Below are positions 9,908-18,767 of a stretch of 21,976 bases of DNA, in pieces (the first letter of the stretch is position 1; the number at the start of each line of letters is the position of its first letter). A program made the translations under genes and the position numbers. The notes beneath the pieces are model-generated. The model made no database searches and was not told the DNA's origin. It was given only the letters and a program-made list of their open reading frames with translations. The stretch lies in contig NC_081411.1 of NCBI RefSeq assembly GCF_030272615.1, positions 832,868,160 through 832,890,135 on the forward strand. The letters are read 5' to 3'. Source of the stretch: Cryptomeria japonica. Lineage: Eukaryota > Streptophyta > Pinopsida > Cupressales > Cupressaceae.

Positions 9908-10147
9908 CTCTTAACCGAGTGGACCTAACAGTCTTATTTGTAAATCCTCTAGCAAGGTAACATTCTAAATGAGTGTTTGAAATCCTTTTACAAGGTCACT
10001 TCTAACAAAGTGCAAGACTCTAACAAGTCTGAGGAAAATCCCTTAACTGGGTCACATCTAGCAATGTGTTTGTAATCTTTAACAGGATTAGCTTTTAACT
10101 GAGCATACTCTAGAAGGGTATATTTCTTAGTGGGTCCAAAATCCCAC
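9908..10147 (+). other. Array of short stem-loops in the copia-2 5' LTR
   Basis: Consecutive small inverted repeats of 3-5 bp around 6-8-base loops. Examples are CTC-ttaacc-GAG (9908), GAC-ctaaca-GTC (9922), CCT-ctagca-AGG (9946), CACTT-ctaaca-AAGTG (9997), AGACT-ctaaca-AGTCT (10015), CCC-ttaact-GGG (10040), CACAT-ctagca-ATGTG (10053), TAATC-tttaacag-GATTA (10073) and GTGGG-tccaaaat-CCCAC (10130). Stems differ in sequence while loops stay close to YTAACA. The same array occurs at 15124-15363. Confidence 0.75.
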
Positions 10148-10274
10148 AATGGTTTTTCCCTATTTGGGTTTCCACGTTAAACCTGGTGTTAAATGTGTTA
10201 TGATATTTTAAGTGTATCTGTTTATGATTATTGAATGATTTACCCCCCCCCCCCCTCTCATCTTAACTAGCAAT

Positions 10275-10286
10275 TGGTATCAGAGC
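10275..10286 (+). promoter_or_regulatory. Copia-2 primer binding site (initiator Met tRNA type)
   Basis: TGGTATCAGAGC two bases after the LTR end is the standard plant initiator-Met tRNA complement that primes minus-strand synthesis. Confidence 0.93.
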
Positions 10287-10335
10287 TTTGGACTCCGGAA
10301 GAAAAGTTTAAAGGTACTTGAGACAAGATCCAAAG

Positions 10336-11262
10336 ATGTATAAAAGAGATGCACCAAAGCTGAACAAGTCAAGTTTCTCCACATGGCAGAAAAGGATGAA
10401 GCTGCATTTATCAGGACTTGGAGAATATGCAACATATTATCTGGAGAATGATTACAAAGCACCTAGCACCAACTCGATGAAAATGGAAGAGATAAAGGAA
10501 AAGCAAGAACATATTCAAGCTATGATTGAAATAACATCTGCATTGATCGACTCAAAGTTTAATGATCTAGAAGGTTGTAATGATGCAAAGGCGATGTGGT
10601 CTAAGCTTATATCTGTGTATGGTGGTGATGAACATGTTCAAAGAGCAAAAGTAGACAGTCTAAGAGGTCAACTTGATTCCATGAGAATGAATGAAGATGA
10701 GAACATAACCCAATACGGTACAAGATTAAAGGAAACTGTCAATCAAATCAAAGGAACAGGAGGAACTATTGAAGAAAAGGATGTAACAAGTAAGTTGCTT
10801 AGAACACTTCTACCTGCTTATGCCATTCGAGTCTTTGCAATCAATGAATTAAGGTTTGTGCCAAACATGCCAGTCTCTTTGGATGCTACTATCAATAAGC
10901 TACATGCATTTGAGTTAAGTAATTTTGATAACAGTGGGTCCTCGGTAAATAAAGTTGAATCTGCATTCAGTTCTTTTCATATTGGTGAATTTGATGATTA
11001 CAATGATAGAATGTATAAGTATACTGAAGGAAATCATAGTGGAGCAAGTGAAAGATTTGGCAAAAACATGGAAGAGGTACACAAACTATATGAAGAAATC
11101 AAAAAGCAAGAAGAGTTTGAAGCATTATTAGCCAGAAGGTTACCGAAAGGAAAAGGTAAGTATAAAGGAAAGTTACCTTTAAAATGTTTTAACTGTGATA
11201 GAATAGGACATATGGCTTCTAATTGTCTAGACAAAGAATCTAGTGAAAAGAGAGAATACCGA
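10336..11262 (+). pseudogene. Copia-2 gag (capsid and zinc knuckle), fused to an integrase remnant
   Basis: Gag packages the element's RNA in cytoplasmic particles. The ATG at 10336 (MYKRDAPKLNKSSF) is the first one after the primer site; the frame is also open a few codons upstream, without an ATG. A typical copia gag body follows (FSTWQKRMKLHL, AMWSKLISVYGG, LRGQLDSMRMNEDENI, KLLRTLLPAYAI), then a basic linker (KGKGKYKGK) and a CCHC zinc knuckle, CFNCDRIGHMASNC, at about 11185-11226. Shortly after, near 11263, the frame runs directly into integrase-core sequence (EDYSRMM...). Protease and the zinc finger and first part of integrase are absent. The gag part itself has no stop or frameshift, so a gag-like protein could still be encoded. 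Confidence 0.88.
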
Positions 11263-12177
11263 GAAGATTACTCAAGGATGATGTCAGTTATGTTTTTAAA
11301 AGAAAAATCAGAAGCTTTTCAAATGTTTAAATGGTACAAGGCAAGAGTTGAAAATGAAATAGGAAGATAGCTGAAATGTCTTAGATCTGATAGAGGAGGA
11401 GAGTTCACTTCTGATGAATTTAACTTATTCTACAATGATCATGGTATAAAAAGGCAAGTATTTGCACCGAGAACTCCACAACAAAATGGGATAGCTGAGA
11501 GAAGAAACAGATCAATTGTAGATTGTGCCAGAACCCTGATGATAAAAAAGAGGGTACCTCAAACATTTTGGAGAGAAGCAATAAGCACTGCAGTTTACAC
11601 CCTGAACCGAGTACAACTGAAGAAAGGAACTTTGAAGACACCATATGAAATTTTATGACAAGAAACCTAATGTAAGTTATTTTAAAATCTTTGGAAGTAG
11701 ATGTTATGTTCACAAAGATGACAGAAATGGAAAGTTTGATCAGAAAAGTGAGGAAGGAACATTTCTTGGTTATTCTTCTAGAAGTAAAGCATTTAAATGT
11801 CTAATCAAATCATTTAACAAAATAGTGGAAAGTGCAAATGTGAAAATTGATAAATTTGCAGAAAGAAATGATGAAGGAAATTCCAAAGAACTAGAAAATT
11901 ATGAAGAATTTGTTTATGTTCAACTGAGAAATCCTACTGAGAAAGTTGCTGAAGAAAATGAAGATAATATCCAATTACTGAGTGATGAAGAAGATCATAC
12001 AGAGCCTACCAAGCCTATATTAGCCAAATATGTCAGAAGAAATCATGCATCAAGTTATATTATAGGAGATAAGGATGATCCAGTGATGACAAGGAACAAA
12101 CTGAGACAAAACACATGTCTGATATCTGAATTTGAACCGAGAATAGTAAAAGAGCCATTTAGTAATGAAGATTGGTA
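11263..12177 (+). pseudogene. Copia-2 integrase remnant (core from the middle onward) and linker
   Basis: Begins inside the core domain with YSRMM...FLKEKSEAF, then has LRSDRGGEF (second Asp codon 11389-11391) and TPQQNGIAERRN (Glu codon 11497-11499), spaced as D-35-E. The first catalytic Asp and the HHCC finger are lost in the gag junction deletion. A TAG at 11368-11370 interrupts it. A frameshift near 11650 moves to frame +2, where FYDKKPNVSYFKIFGSRCYVH continues, followed by an acidic, variable linker. A missing base after GNEDW-type sequence (stop 12176-12178) breaks the frame again before RT. Inactive. Confidence 0.88.
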
Positions 12178-12178
12178 A

Positions 12179-13006
12179 ATGTTATGACAGAAGAAATTGA
12201 ACAAATCAAGAAGGATGAAACATGGACGTTGGTCCCAAGACCGAAGGAAAAAAATGTAATCGGTACAAAGTGGATTTTTCAGAAACAAGCTAAATGAAAA
12301 AGGAGAGGTCATTCAGAATAAAGCAAGACTAGTTTGCAAAGGATATGCTCAAGAAGAAGGAATTGATTATGGTGAGACTTTTGCACCTATGGCAAGACTT
12401 GAAGGAGTGAGAACATTGTTGGCATATGCTTCTTTCAAAAATTTCAAGGTATATCAAATGGATGTTAAATCTACATTTTTGAATGGTATACTAGAAGAAG
12501 AAGTTTACATTGAACAGCCTGAAGGATTTGTTGAAGACAAAAATAAAGATCAGGTATGTAAATTGAACAAAGCTTTATATGGTCTGAAACAAGCACCTAG
12601 AGCATGGTATGAAAAATTGCACTCTTATTTGATCAAGATTGGATTTATAAGGACAAGCAAAAACAACAACATGTATATGAAAAATGATGAAAACAATGGT
12701 ATACTACTTTCAGCCATATTTGTTGATGATATTATTTTTTGTGGTAATGACTCCTTATGCAAGAACTTTGGAAATGAAATGTGCAAAGAATTTGAGATGT
12801 CATTAATCGGTGAAATAAAGTATTTTATAGGTTTACAAATACTACAAATGAAAAATGACATTTTCATTGCTCAATCCAAGTATATAAAGGAAATCTTAAA
12901 GAAATTTGGAATGGAGGATTCTATACCTACAAGTACTCCTATGACTACCAATTGTAAACTATCAAAGAGTGATGAATCTGCATCTATTGATGAGACACTT
13001 TACTGA
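12179..13006 (+). pseudogene. Copia-2 reverse transcriptase
   Basis: RT copies the element RNA into DNA. The N-terminal part reads VMTEEIEQIKKDETW and GTKWIF. One extra T in the run at 12274-12279 then shifts the frame, and the rest is open: [50 protein letters not shown] and FVDDIIF (12719-12739), the copia form of the YVDD active site. A TGA at 13004-13006 sits where SMIGKL-type sequence is usually preceded by Arg, which fits CGA to TGA. Domain order and motifs are typical Ty1/copia. Confidence 0.93.
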
Positions 13007-13642
13007 TCTATGATTGGAAAGCTGCAATATGTGGTTCACAACAGGCCAGATATAGCACATGCAATAGGAATAGTTGCAAGATTTTCTGCAAATCCCAAAG
13101 AAACTCATTTGATAGCAATCAAGAGAATTTTCAGATACTTGAGAAGCACTGAAGATTATGGCTTAGTATATGAAAAGAGGAATGATTTTGATTTAAAAGT
13201 TTATACTGATGCTGATAGGGCAGGAAACATTGATGATAGGAAAAGCACAAGCGATGGAGCTTTCTTTTTGGGAGATAGACTAGTAAGTTGGCTTAGCAAG
13301 AAACAAGGATGCATTTCACAGTCAACAGCTAAAGCTGAATATGTCGTTGCAACATTGAATTGTACCAATATAGCATGGATCAAACAACTGTTGGAAGGTA
13401 TGAATGAGAAAGTTACCGAGCCAGTAACTATATTCTATGATAATACTAGTGTCACTAACATTTCAAAAAATTTGGTAATGCACTCTAAGATAAAGCATAT
13501 CTCTATAAAGTATCATTATCTCAGAGAAGAAGTTCAAGAGAAGAAAGTTGTGCTGGAATATATCAGTTCAAAGGAACAAATAGCAGATATTTTCACAAAG
13601 CCATTGCCAAGGGACATTTTTAAGTATCTCAGAAGTGAGTAG
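13007..13642 (+). pseudogene. Copia-2 RNase H and polyprotein end
   Basis: Same frame as RT after the TGA. Motifs: SMIGKLQYVVHNRPDI, VYTDADRAGNIDDRKSTS, VSWLSKKQGCISQSTAKAEY, YDNTSVTNIS, HSKIKHISIKYHYLRE and EQIADIFTKPLP, ending at TAG 13640-13642. The usual STAEAEY reads STAKAEY here; whether the changed residue is catalytic I cannot settle by eye. Otherwise this domain is uninterrupted for 210 codons. Confidence 0.92.
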
Positions 13643-14070
13643 GGGTACCCCTATCTATTACTCACTGACAGAGTTTGGTGAAAGCATCAATTTTATGAAT
13701 CTAAAGGATAATTGTTTATGAGTTGATGTTGCTTTACACACTTTAGGAGGTTGCCTAAAGTTGTACAAGGAAAAAGTGATTGAAGACAAAGATGCTTTGA
13801 CCGTGAATGGGACTGCAAGGAAATTACTTCACAAAGGAAGAAATCATGAATTAGTTTTTCTTTTTGGCATTGTTGTCAAAGGGGGAGAAGACTAAATGGA
13901 AAAGATGGACTAAATGGAGAAGACAATAGAAGACTAATTATAGGGGGAGAAGACTTCAAGAGAAGGTTTATACAACTCAAGTATAATAGGAGAAGTCTAA
14001 ACAACAATCTGAATCTGAATCAGTTGGAATAAATCAAGTTGGTATTGCCATCAATGCCAAAGGGGGATAT
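13643..14070 (+). promoter_or_regulatory. Copia-2 3' untranslated region ending in the polypurine tract
   Basis: No gene. It contains repeated AAGACTAA and GGGGGAGAAGACT units (about 13880-13995), including extra purine tracts AAAGGGGGAGAAG (about 13878-13890) and AGGGGGAGAAG (about 13941-13951). It ends in AAAGGGGGATAT immediately before the 3' LTR, the actual plus-strand primer. Multiple PPT-like copies are common in long-LTR copia elements. Confidence 0.8.
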
Positions 14071-15562
14071 TGTTGGTATTACAATAGAAAGGAGATTGTT
14101 GGCATTTCAATAAGGATATTGAGAAGGTTGTTGGAGATTATTGATATAACTGAAGAAGGATGATTACTATCTTAATAATATTATTTTGTCATTGATGTCA
14201 AGAAATTGATTTTCTGATTCAGTATGATGTTGCCATATCTTGAGAAGTATGTTTTGATGAGTATTAAGAGGTCAGTAAGTGACATAGAAAGAATGTGATA
14301 ATGAAGGGGAGAAATAAGTTATTCAATGGGCAACTATTACCGAGTTAGACAATGATAAGATCATGTTGTTTTGATTGTTTTGATATCCTACATATGTTGT
14401 TGATTATAAGTTTAATATTGTACTATGTCACCGAGCAAAGAATCTAGTCGATAAACCCTAAGGTACCTAGTCGGTAAACCCTAAGGTTATCGATATCGGT
14501 TAAAGAAGGCAGAATATCTACCGAGTGAAGTTCAGTATCAATCGAGTAACAACCAAGTAATAAAAGAATGCATTGGATGAATAAAAGCATTATTTAATGA
14601 AGGATGTTGATGAGCTAGAGTTGATCAGATGATTGGTATGTCGTGCAAGAAGTTTGTTGAGGATTGACGACATCGAAAATACAAGAGAAAATATCTACAG
14701 CACAGATTGAACCGCAATAACCTAGCACAAGTTCCAAGGAAGGAATGCAAGTTCCAAGGCAAGGTAAAACATTTTTTAGATCGAAGGATACATTGAACCT
14801 AGTCAAGTTTGATGATCTGATGGCTAAGATTGATCATGGGAAATGTGATCAAGGAGATTAAGCGGTTAGAAATTGTTTATAAATAAGAAACTATTGATGA
14901 ACAATGTATGCGGGCAAATGTATGCACAATGATGCTACAATAATGTTTACCGAGCACAGAAGCTTGAAGATCTGATTGAAGAACAGATTGAGAAGCCCAA
15001 CAAGGGACAAGATAAGTCATATGACAAGATTGTTTTGAGCACATAGAATCTGCTTTAGCATCTCAGATGTGAAGTTACAGATATATTTTATTATTGTTAT
15101 TTATTTTGTAAGTGACAGGAAATCTCTTAACCGAGTGGACTTAACAGTCTTATTTGTAAATCCTCTAGCAAGGTAACATTCTAAATGAGTGTTTGAAATC
15201 CTTTGACAAGGTCACTTCTAACAAAGTGCAAGACTCTAACAAGTCTGAGGGAAATCCCTTAACCGGGTCACATCTAGCAATGTGTTTGTAATCTTTAACA
15301 AGATTAGCTTTTAACCGAGCATACTCTAGAAGGGTATATTTCTTAGTGGGTCTGAAATCCCACAGTGGTTTTTCCCTATTTGGGTTTCCACGTTAAATCT
15401 GGTGTTAAATGTGTTATGATGTTTTAAGTGTATCTATTTATGAGTATTGAATGATTTACAATCATAGTTGCATATCTGTAAAGGCTACCGAGGTTGAATC
15501 TGGTGAATATATTGTATAGTGAAGTTTTTATGATTCACCCCCCCCTCTCATCTTAACTAACA
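14071..15562 (+). repeat. Copia-2 3' LTR
   Basis: A 1492-bp copy of 8864-10272, with a TATA box at 14877-14885 and the stem-loop array at 15124-15363. It keeps a 79-bp segment (about 15452-15530) that the 5' LTR has lost, and has 8 C instead of 13 in the terminal C run (15538-15545). Confidence 0.95.
15124..15363 (+). other. Array of short stem-loops in the copia-2 3' LTR
   Basis: Second copy of the array at 9908-10147. By eye the substitutions between the two copies (for example GACctaaca/GACttaaca, CCCttaact/CCCttaacc, tccaaaat/tctgaaat) fall in loops or spacers and leave the stems paired. Confidence 0.75.
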
Positions 15563-15567
15563 CGAGA
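15563..15567. repeat. Copia-2 target-site duplication, right copy (diverged)
   Basis: CGAGA next to the 3' LTR end, partner of TGGGA at 8859-8863. Confidence 0.5.
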
Positions 15568-16023
15568 TTGGATGGAGGATTAGGATTGGGATTGGAATTG
15601 CATGGAGGATTAGGATAATGGATTGGGGAATTAGGATTAATGATTGGAGGACTATGGAGTAAAGGATTTGGATGGGGAGTAGAGGTAATGAATGCATTGT
15701 AGAAGGATGGGGATTGGGATGTAGATGGGGGGAAATGGAGGTATACTTATTTGATTAGAGGAGTATGTGGATGAGGGGTAATATGGAGATATGGATGGGG
15801 AATAAGATGGAGATATGGATGGGGGATAAGATGGATTTCCCTTGTTGAAGGTAGAGGAAGGATAAGAAATATGGTATAGATTGGGATTGGGTGTAATGTG
15901 TTGAGGTGGTATGGATGAAGGTATGATGGGAGAGTGGGAGATTATGGGATTAACTTGGTAGGCGGGTTTGTGAATTTCCATGAGCATCTTCTCATACCAA
16001 GCTTTGAAATTTTGGGTAGTCAT
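15568..16023 (-). pseudogene. N-terminal part of the Pro/Ser-rich protein of the minus-strand element
   Basis: Starts at an ATG (16021-16023) with an in-frame TAA 18 bases upstream, reading MTTQNFKAWYEKMLMEIHKP, a non-repetitive start that looks like a real protein N-terminus. It then turns into Pro/Ser/Tyr/Ile-rich repeats (SPSYSPSISPYYPS). The frame stops at 15652, but the next frame stays open as Asn-Pro repeats (NPNPPSN) to the copia-2 edge, implying one frameshift near 15660. Across copia-2 the same Asn-Pro repeat resumes at 8863. Together the pieces suggest an original product of several hundred residues. I recognise no family; a gag-like role is only a guess from position. Confidence 0.5.
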
Positions 16024-16083
16024 GTTGAGAGTGAAGGATTAGGTTGGAATTGGGAAAGATTATGAAGATGATGTTAAATGAAG

Positions 16084-16883
16084 ATGAGGATTTGGATTTG
16101 GCTTGGAATGGTGATGGATTAGATTTGATTTGGATTGGATTGGATTGGATTTGATTTGGATTGGAATTGGTTCAATTGGATTGGTCCTTGGATTAGGACT
16201 TGGTTTGATTAGATTGATCCTTGGATTAGGACTTGATTTGAATGGATTAGTTGATTGATTGAATGGATTGGATTGAGTTGGTTTTGATTTGATTGGATTG
16301 GATTTGATTGGATTGAATTGAATTGGGTTGGATTAGGCTGGATTTGATTGGATTTGGTTTGATTGGATTGGATTGGATTAGTCCTTGGATTAGGACTTGA
16401 TTGGATTTGGACTAGATTTGAATTTGGATTTGGATTTGGATTTGGATTTGGTTTGATTGGATTGGATTGGATTAGTCCTTGGATTAGGACTTGATTGGAT
16501 TTGGATTTGGATTTGGATTTGGATTTGGATTTGGATTGGATTTGGTTCAATTGGATTGGTCCTTGGATTAGGACTTGGTTTGATTGGATTTGATGGTGAA
16601 TTGGATTTGATTGGATTAAAGGATTGTATGATTTCTTAATGGAGGATTGGATAACCGGATTAGGAATATGGATGGATTTGATTGATTGGAATTTTGGAGA
16701 TTTGATTGGATTAGAGGAAGAATGAATATTAGTTGAGGAAGGATGATTGTTTGGATGGATGAAAGTGGATTGGAGGTTAGAGAATTTCTTAGATAGATAG
16801 AAATGGATTTGAAGATTTGATGATGGAAAGATGGAATTTGGAAAGACGGATGATTGATTGGTTGTGGGGGATGGACTTGGCAA
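16084..16883 (-). repeat. TTGGAT/TTGATTGGAT low-complexity zone with embedded palindromes
   Basis: About 0.8 kb built from GGATTT and GGATTG units, with pure hexamer runs near 16421-16450 and 16498-16537. The long minus frame (16883-16209, rich in Asn, Pro, Gln, Ser, with SKSKSK and NPNPNP runs) has no ATG at its start and is explained by the hexamer repeat, so I do not call it as a gene. Five copies of TCCTTGGATTAGGACT are embedded, at about 16185, 16218, 16382, 16476 and 16560. Two of them are exact AGTCCT-tggatt-AGGACT hairpins (16380-16397, 16474-16491). Confidence 0.7.
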
Positions 16884-17640
16884 GAGATGTCAAGTAAAGA
16901 AAACACAATGGTCAAAAGAAGTTAGACTCAAAAGACACTCATGCTCCTTCACAACATATCCTATGGTGAGAAAACACAATAGTCAATGGATCCCAATTGG
17001 TTTCCCAGCTACGCTTACCCAGAGCGGACACTTAGATGCTTGACCCCTCTCCACGACACTCGCTTCTCGAGGCAGCCAAGCATCAATTCCCATGAAAACT
17101 CCTCATGATGAACTTTGTGTCTCTACTAAGGGCCGTAAAAATATGGGCGGCTTCGGAGGTCTGACCTCTTGCACCAATGACTAGAAGGCTTTTGGCCACT
17201 ATGAACAAGGTGTTTAGTAAGTCTTCCCATTAGGAGCTACCCTTTGAAGTTGCGCAAGCGCAATTGAGGCCTATAGCCCAACGAAGCACCAAGAACTTAG
17301 TAGTCACACAAGCATGACTGAGATCTCTAGGATCCTACTAAGCACCCAATGTGAGAGTGAACTCTCATATAGCCCCAACCATTGACCCTTTTGTAGTCAA
17401 TGGCCTATTTATTATAGTGAGTTGGGAACCCCAAGTCCGGTTGTACTCACTTGGGTCGTTCCCCTCTTACCTTCTCAAAGAGCAAGTTGGGAGGGCAGGC
17501 CCGCTAAGGGTAAGCATGCAATCAAACAAGAAAAGGTTCGAGGGTCAAGATTTCTGATTGTCTATGTAGACAAGAGCATACTCTCCTACCTCTACACTTT
17601 CCTCAAACACAAAAAGCAAGAGTTCTTTTACCCCTAATTA
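16884..17640 (-). other. Leader block of the minus-strand element, not low-complexity
   Basis: About 750 bp with balanced composition, unlike the GGAT-rich and AT-rich DNA around it. Short frames exist on both strands but none has coding character. It contains the palindrome GAGGTCTGACCTC (about 17156-17168), near a GGGCGGCTTCGG stretch. In element orientation it lies between the iteron cluster and the low-complexity coding zone, where packaging or dimerisation signals would be expected. Its function is unknown. Confidence 0.45.
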
Positions 17641-18240
17641 AGATCTAGGTGCCTAGAATAAATGATTAAGAAAAACACAATGTTTGGTTGGATTTTCTTA
17701 GGCAACCCGCAAAACAACTTGATTAGTAGTTTGAAAATGAAGTCTTCAACAAGCATCCTGCAAAAAGAAAACAAAATGACAAAAATATTATTTTATTTTT
17801 ATTTTTTAGGAATGAGTAGAAAAACATGAATAAAAACTTTTCTACTAATGACAAATGTGGATTTGGAGGAAACTTTGATGGGTAAATGGGTTTCGACTAG
17901 GTTTTTGCCACTTTCTAAGGGATAGGCAAGCATAAAATGAGGATTTTGGAGGAGAGGTGAAGGAATGGAAAAAATTGTCCAAGAGAGACAAAGAAGCAAA
18001 AGTTGGAGATAGACAATATGGGAAAATTTGGAGGTGATTGGATAAATGGAAGGAGTTATGGCAAACCCTAAAAATAGAGCAATGTGGGATTTTGGGCTTC
18101 AAAAAGTGAAATTTGGGATAAGGTCCCCAAGGAAGGAAATGTGCAAAATGGAATTTTGGGGGATCTAGTGAAGTTTGGAAGAAAAAATAATTAAGATAAA
18201 GAAGATATGACTAAAAAATAGAATGAATTTTACTCCGGGG
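17641..18240 (-). other. AT-rich leader segment of the minus-strand element
   Basis: No gene seen. Short minus frames (17845-18102 and 17799-17999) overlap each other and look accidental. The segment ends at a run of 10 G (about 18237-18246) that borders the GC-rich iteron cluster. Confidence 0.5.
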
Positions 18241-18259
18241 GGGGGGTGGTTTTGATTTA

Positions 18260-18690
18260 ATCCCGAGGTCACGCTGATTTGCAGACAGTCGCGCTAATGC
18301 ACGAGCGGTTGTGCTAAACAGATAGATTATTAAAAATTTAAATAGACAAATAACAAAAACATAAAAAATGCAGCCGCGTTGATTACTAGGTGCTCGCGCT
18401 GATACAACTAAAGTTAGCGCCTAAAAATTTCAAATTCAACTTTTTCGCAGAAACACTCGCGCTAATCATAGAGCGGTCATGCTAAAACTGAAACAGAAGC
18501 GAGAAGAGAGAAGAATGAAGAAGAGGAATAATGAGGAGGAGATAGAAGAATGCGCAAAGCGGTCGCGCTGAAGCCGAGGCAGTCAAGCTGAAACATAGAG
18601 CCGCCAAATTTTTTTTTGAATTTTCTTTTCTGCGGTCGCACCGAACCCAAGGCGGTCGCACTAATCCAAAAACTCTCGCACTGAAGCGTG
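18260..18690 (-). repeat. GC-rich iteron cluster in the leader of the minus-strand element
   Basis: Roughly a dozen degenerate copies of a unit like GCGGTCGCGCTRAW on the + strand (TTYAGCGCGACCGC on the element strand). Examples are CAGTCGCGCTAAT (about 18287), GCGGTTGTGCTAAA (about 18305), GTGCTCGCGCTGAT (about 18391), CACTCGCGCTAAT (about 18453), GCGGTCATGCTAAA (about 18473), GCGGTCGCGCTGAA (about 18560), GGCAGTCAAGCTGAA (about 18579), GCGGTCGCACCGAA (about 18633) and GCGGTCGCACTAAT (about 18651). They carry most of the CpG in this AT-rich area and lie about 80-500 bp downstream of the element's 5' LTR. Confidence 0.7.
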
Positions 18691-18734
18691 AACCTAGAAA
18701 AAAACTTCACAAAAAACTCAAAAAAATTGTTAAA

Positions 18735-18767
18735 TTTGGGACGTGGGTCCCACCAGGCATGCCAAAA
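18735..18767 (-). promoter_or_regulatory. Possible primer binding region of the minus-strand element
   Basis: On the element strand the LTR end is followed by TTTTGGCATGCCTGGTGGGA, which offers a TGG start near the expected place. I cannot match it to a particular tRNA. It includes the near-perfect palindrome GTGGGACCCAC. Confidence 0.35.

Larger units (their letters stand above)
8864..10272 (+). repeat. Copia-2 5' LTR
   Basis: A 1409-bp terminal repeat matching 14071-15562. It holds a duplicated unit CCTAGTCGGTAAACCCTAAG (about 9221-9270), a TATA box (9661-9669), an array of short stem-loops (9908-10147) and a run of 13 C near its end (10243-10255). Compared with the 3' LTR it lacks 79 bp between TGATTTAC and TGATTCAC, and lacks a 10-bp TTGTTTTGAT duplication. 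Confidence 0.95.
8864..15562 (+). mobile_element. Copia-2: Ty1/copia retrotransposon with both LTRs, internally deleted
   Basis: A 6.7-kb element with LTRs at 8864-10272 and 14071-15562 (TGTTGG...CTAACA/CTAGCA), an initiator-Met-type primer binding site, gag, a partial integrase, RT, RNase H and a polypurine tract. Domain order (integrase before RT) is that of Ty1/copia. LTRs differ by roughly 3-4% by eye plus indels, so the insertion is not recent. Protease and the first part of integrase are missing, and frameshifts and stops follow, so it is non-autonomous. It sits inside a coding repeat of the minus-strand element. Confidence 0.95.

Noticed and set aside
16209-16883. 224-codon minus-strand frame rich in Asn, Gln, Ser and Pro
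   Set aside because: It has no ATG at its start, and its SKSKSK, NPNPNP and IQSNPIQ runs come from the GGATTT/GGATTG hexamers read in different frames. Open frames are expected by composition.
17100-17340. Possible tRNA or small RNA gene in the GC-balanced block
   Set aside because: I could not fold a cloverleaf or find the conserved tRNA box sequences.
18260-18690. CRISPR-like array suggested by regularly recurring GC units
   Set aside because: Units are short, degenerate and irregularly spaced, with no unique spacers; the context is a plant retrotransposon.
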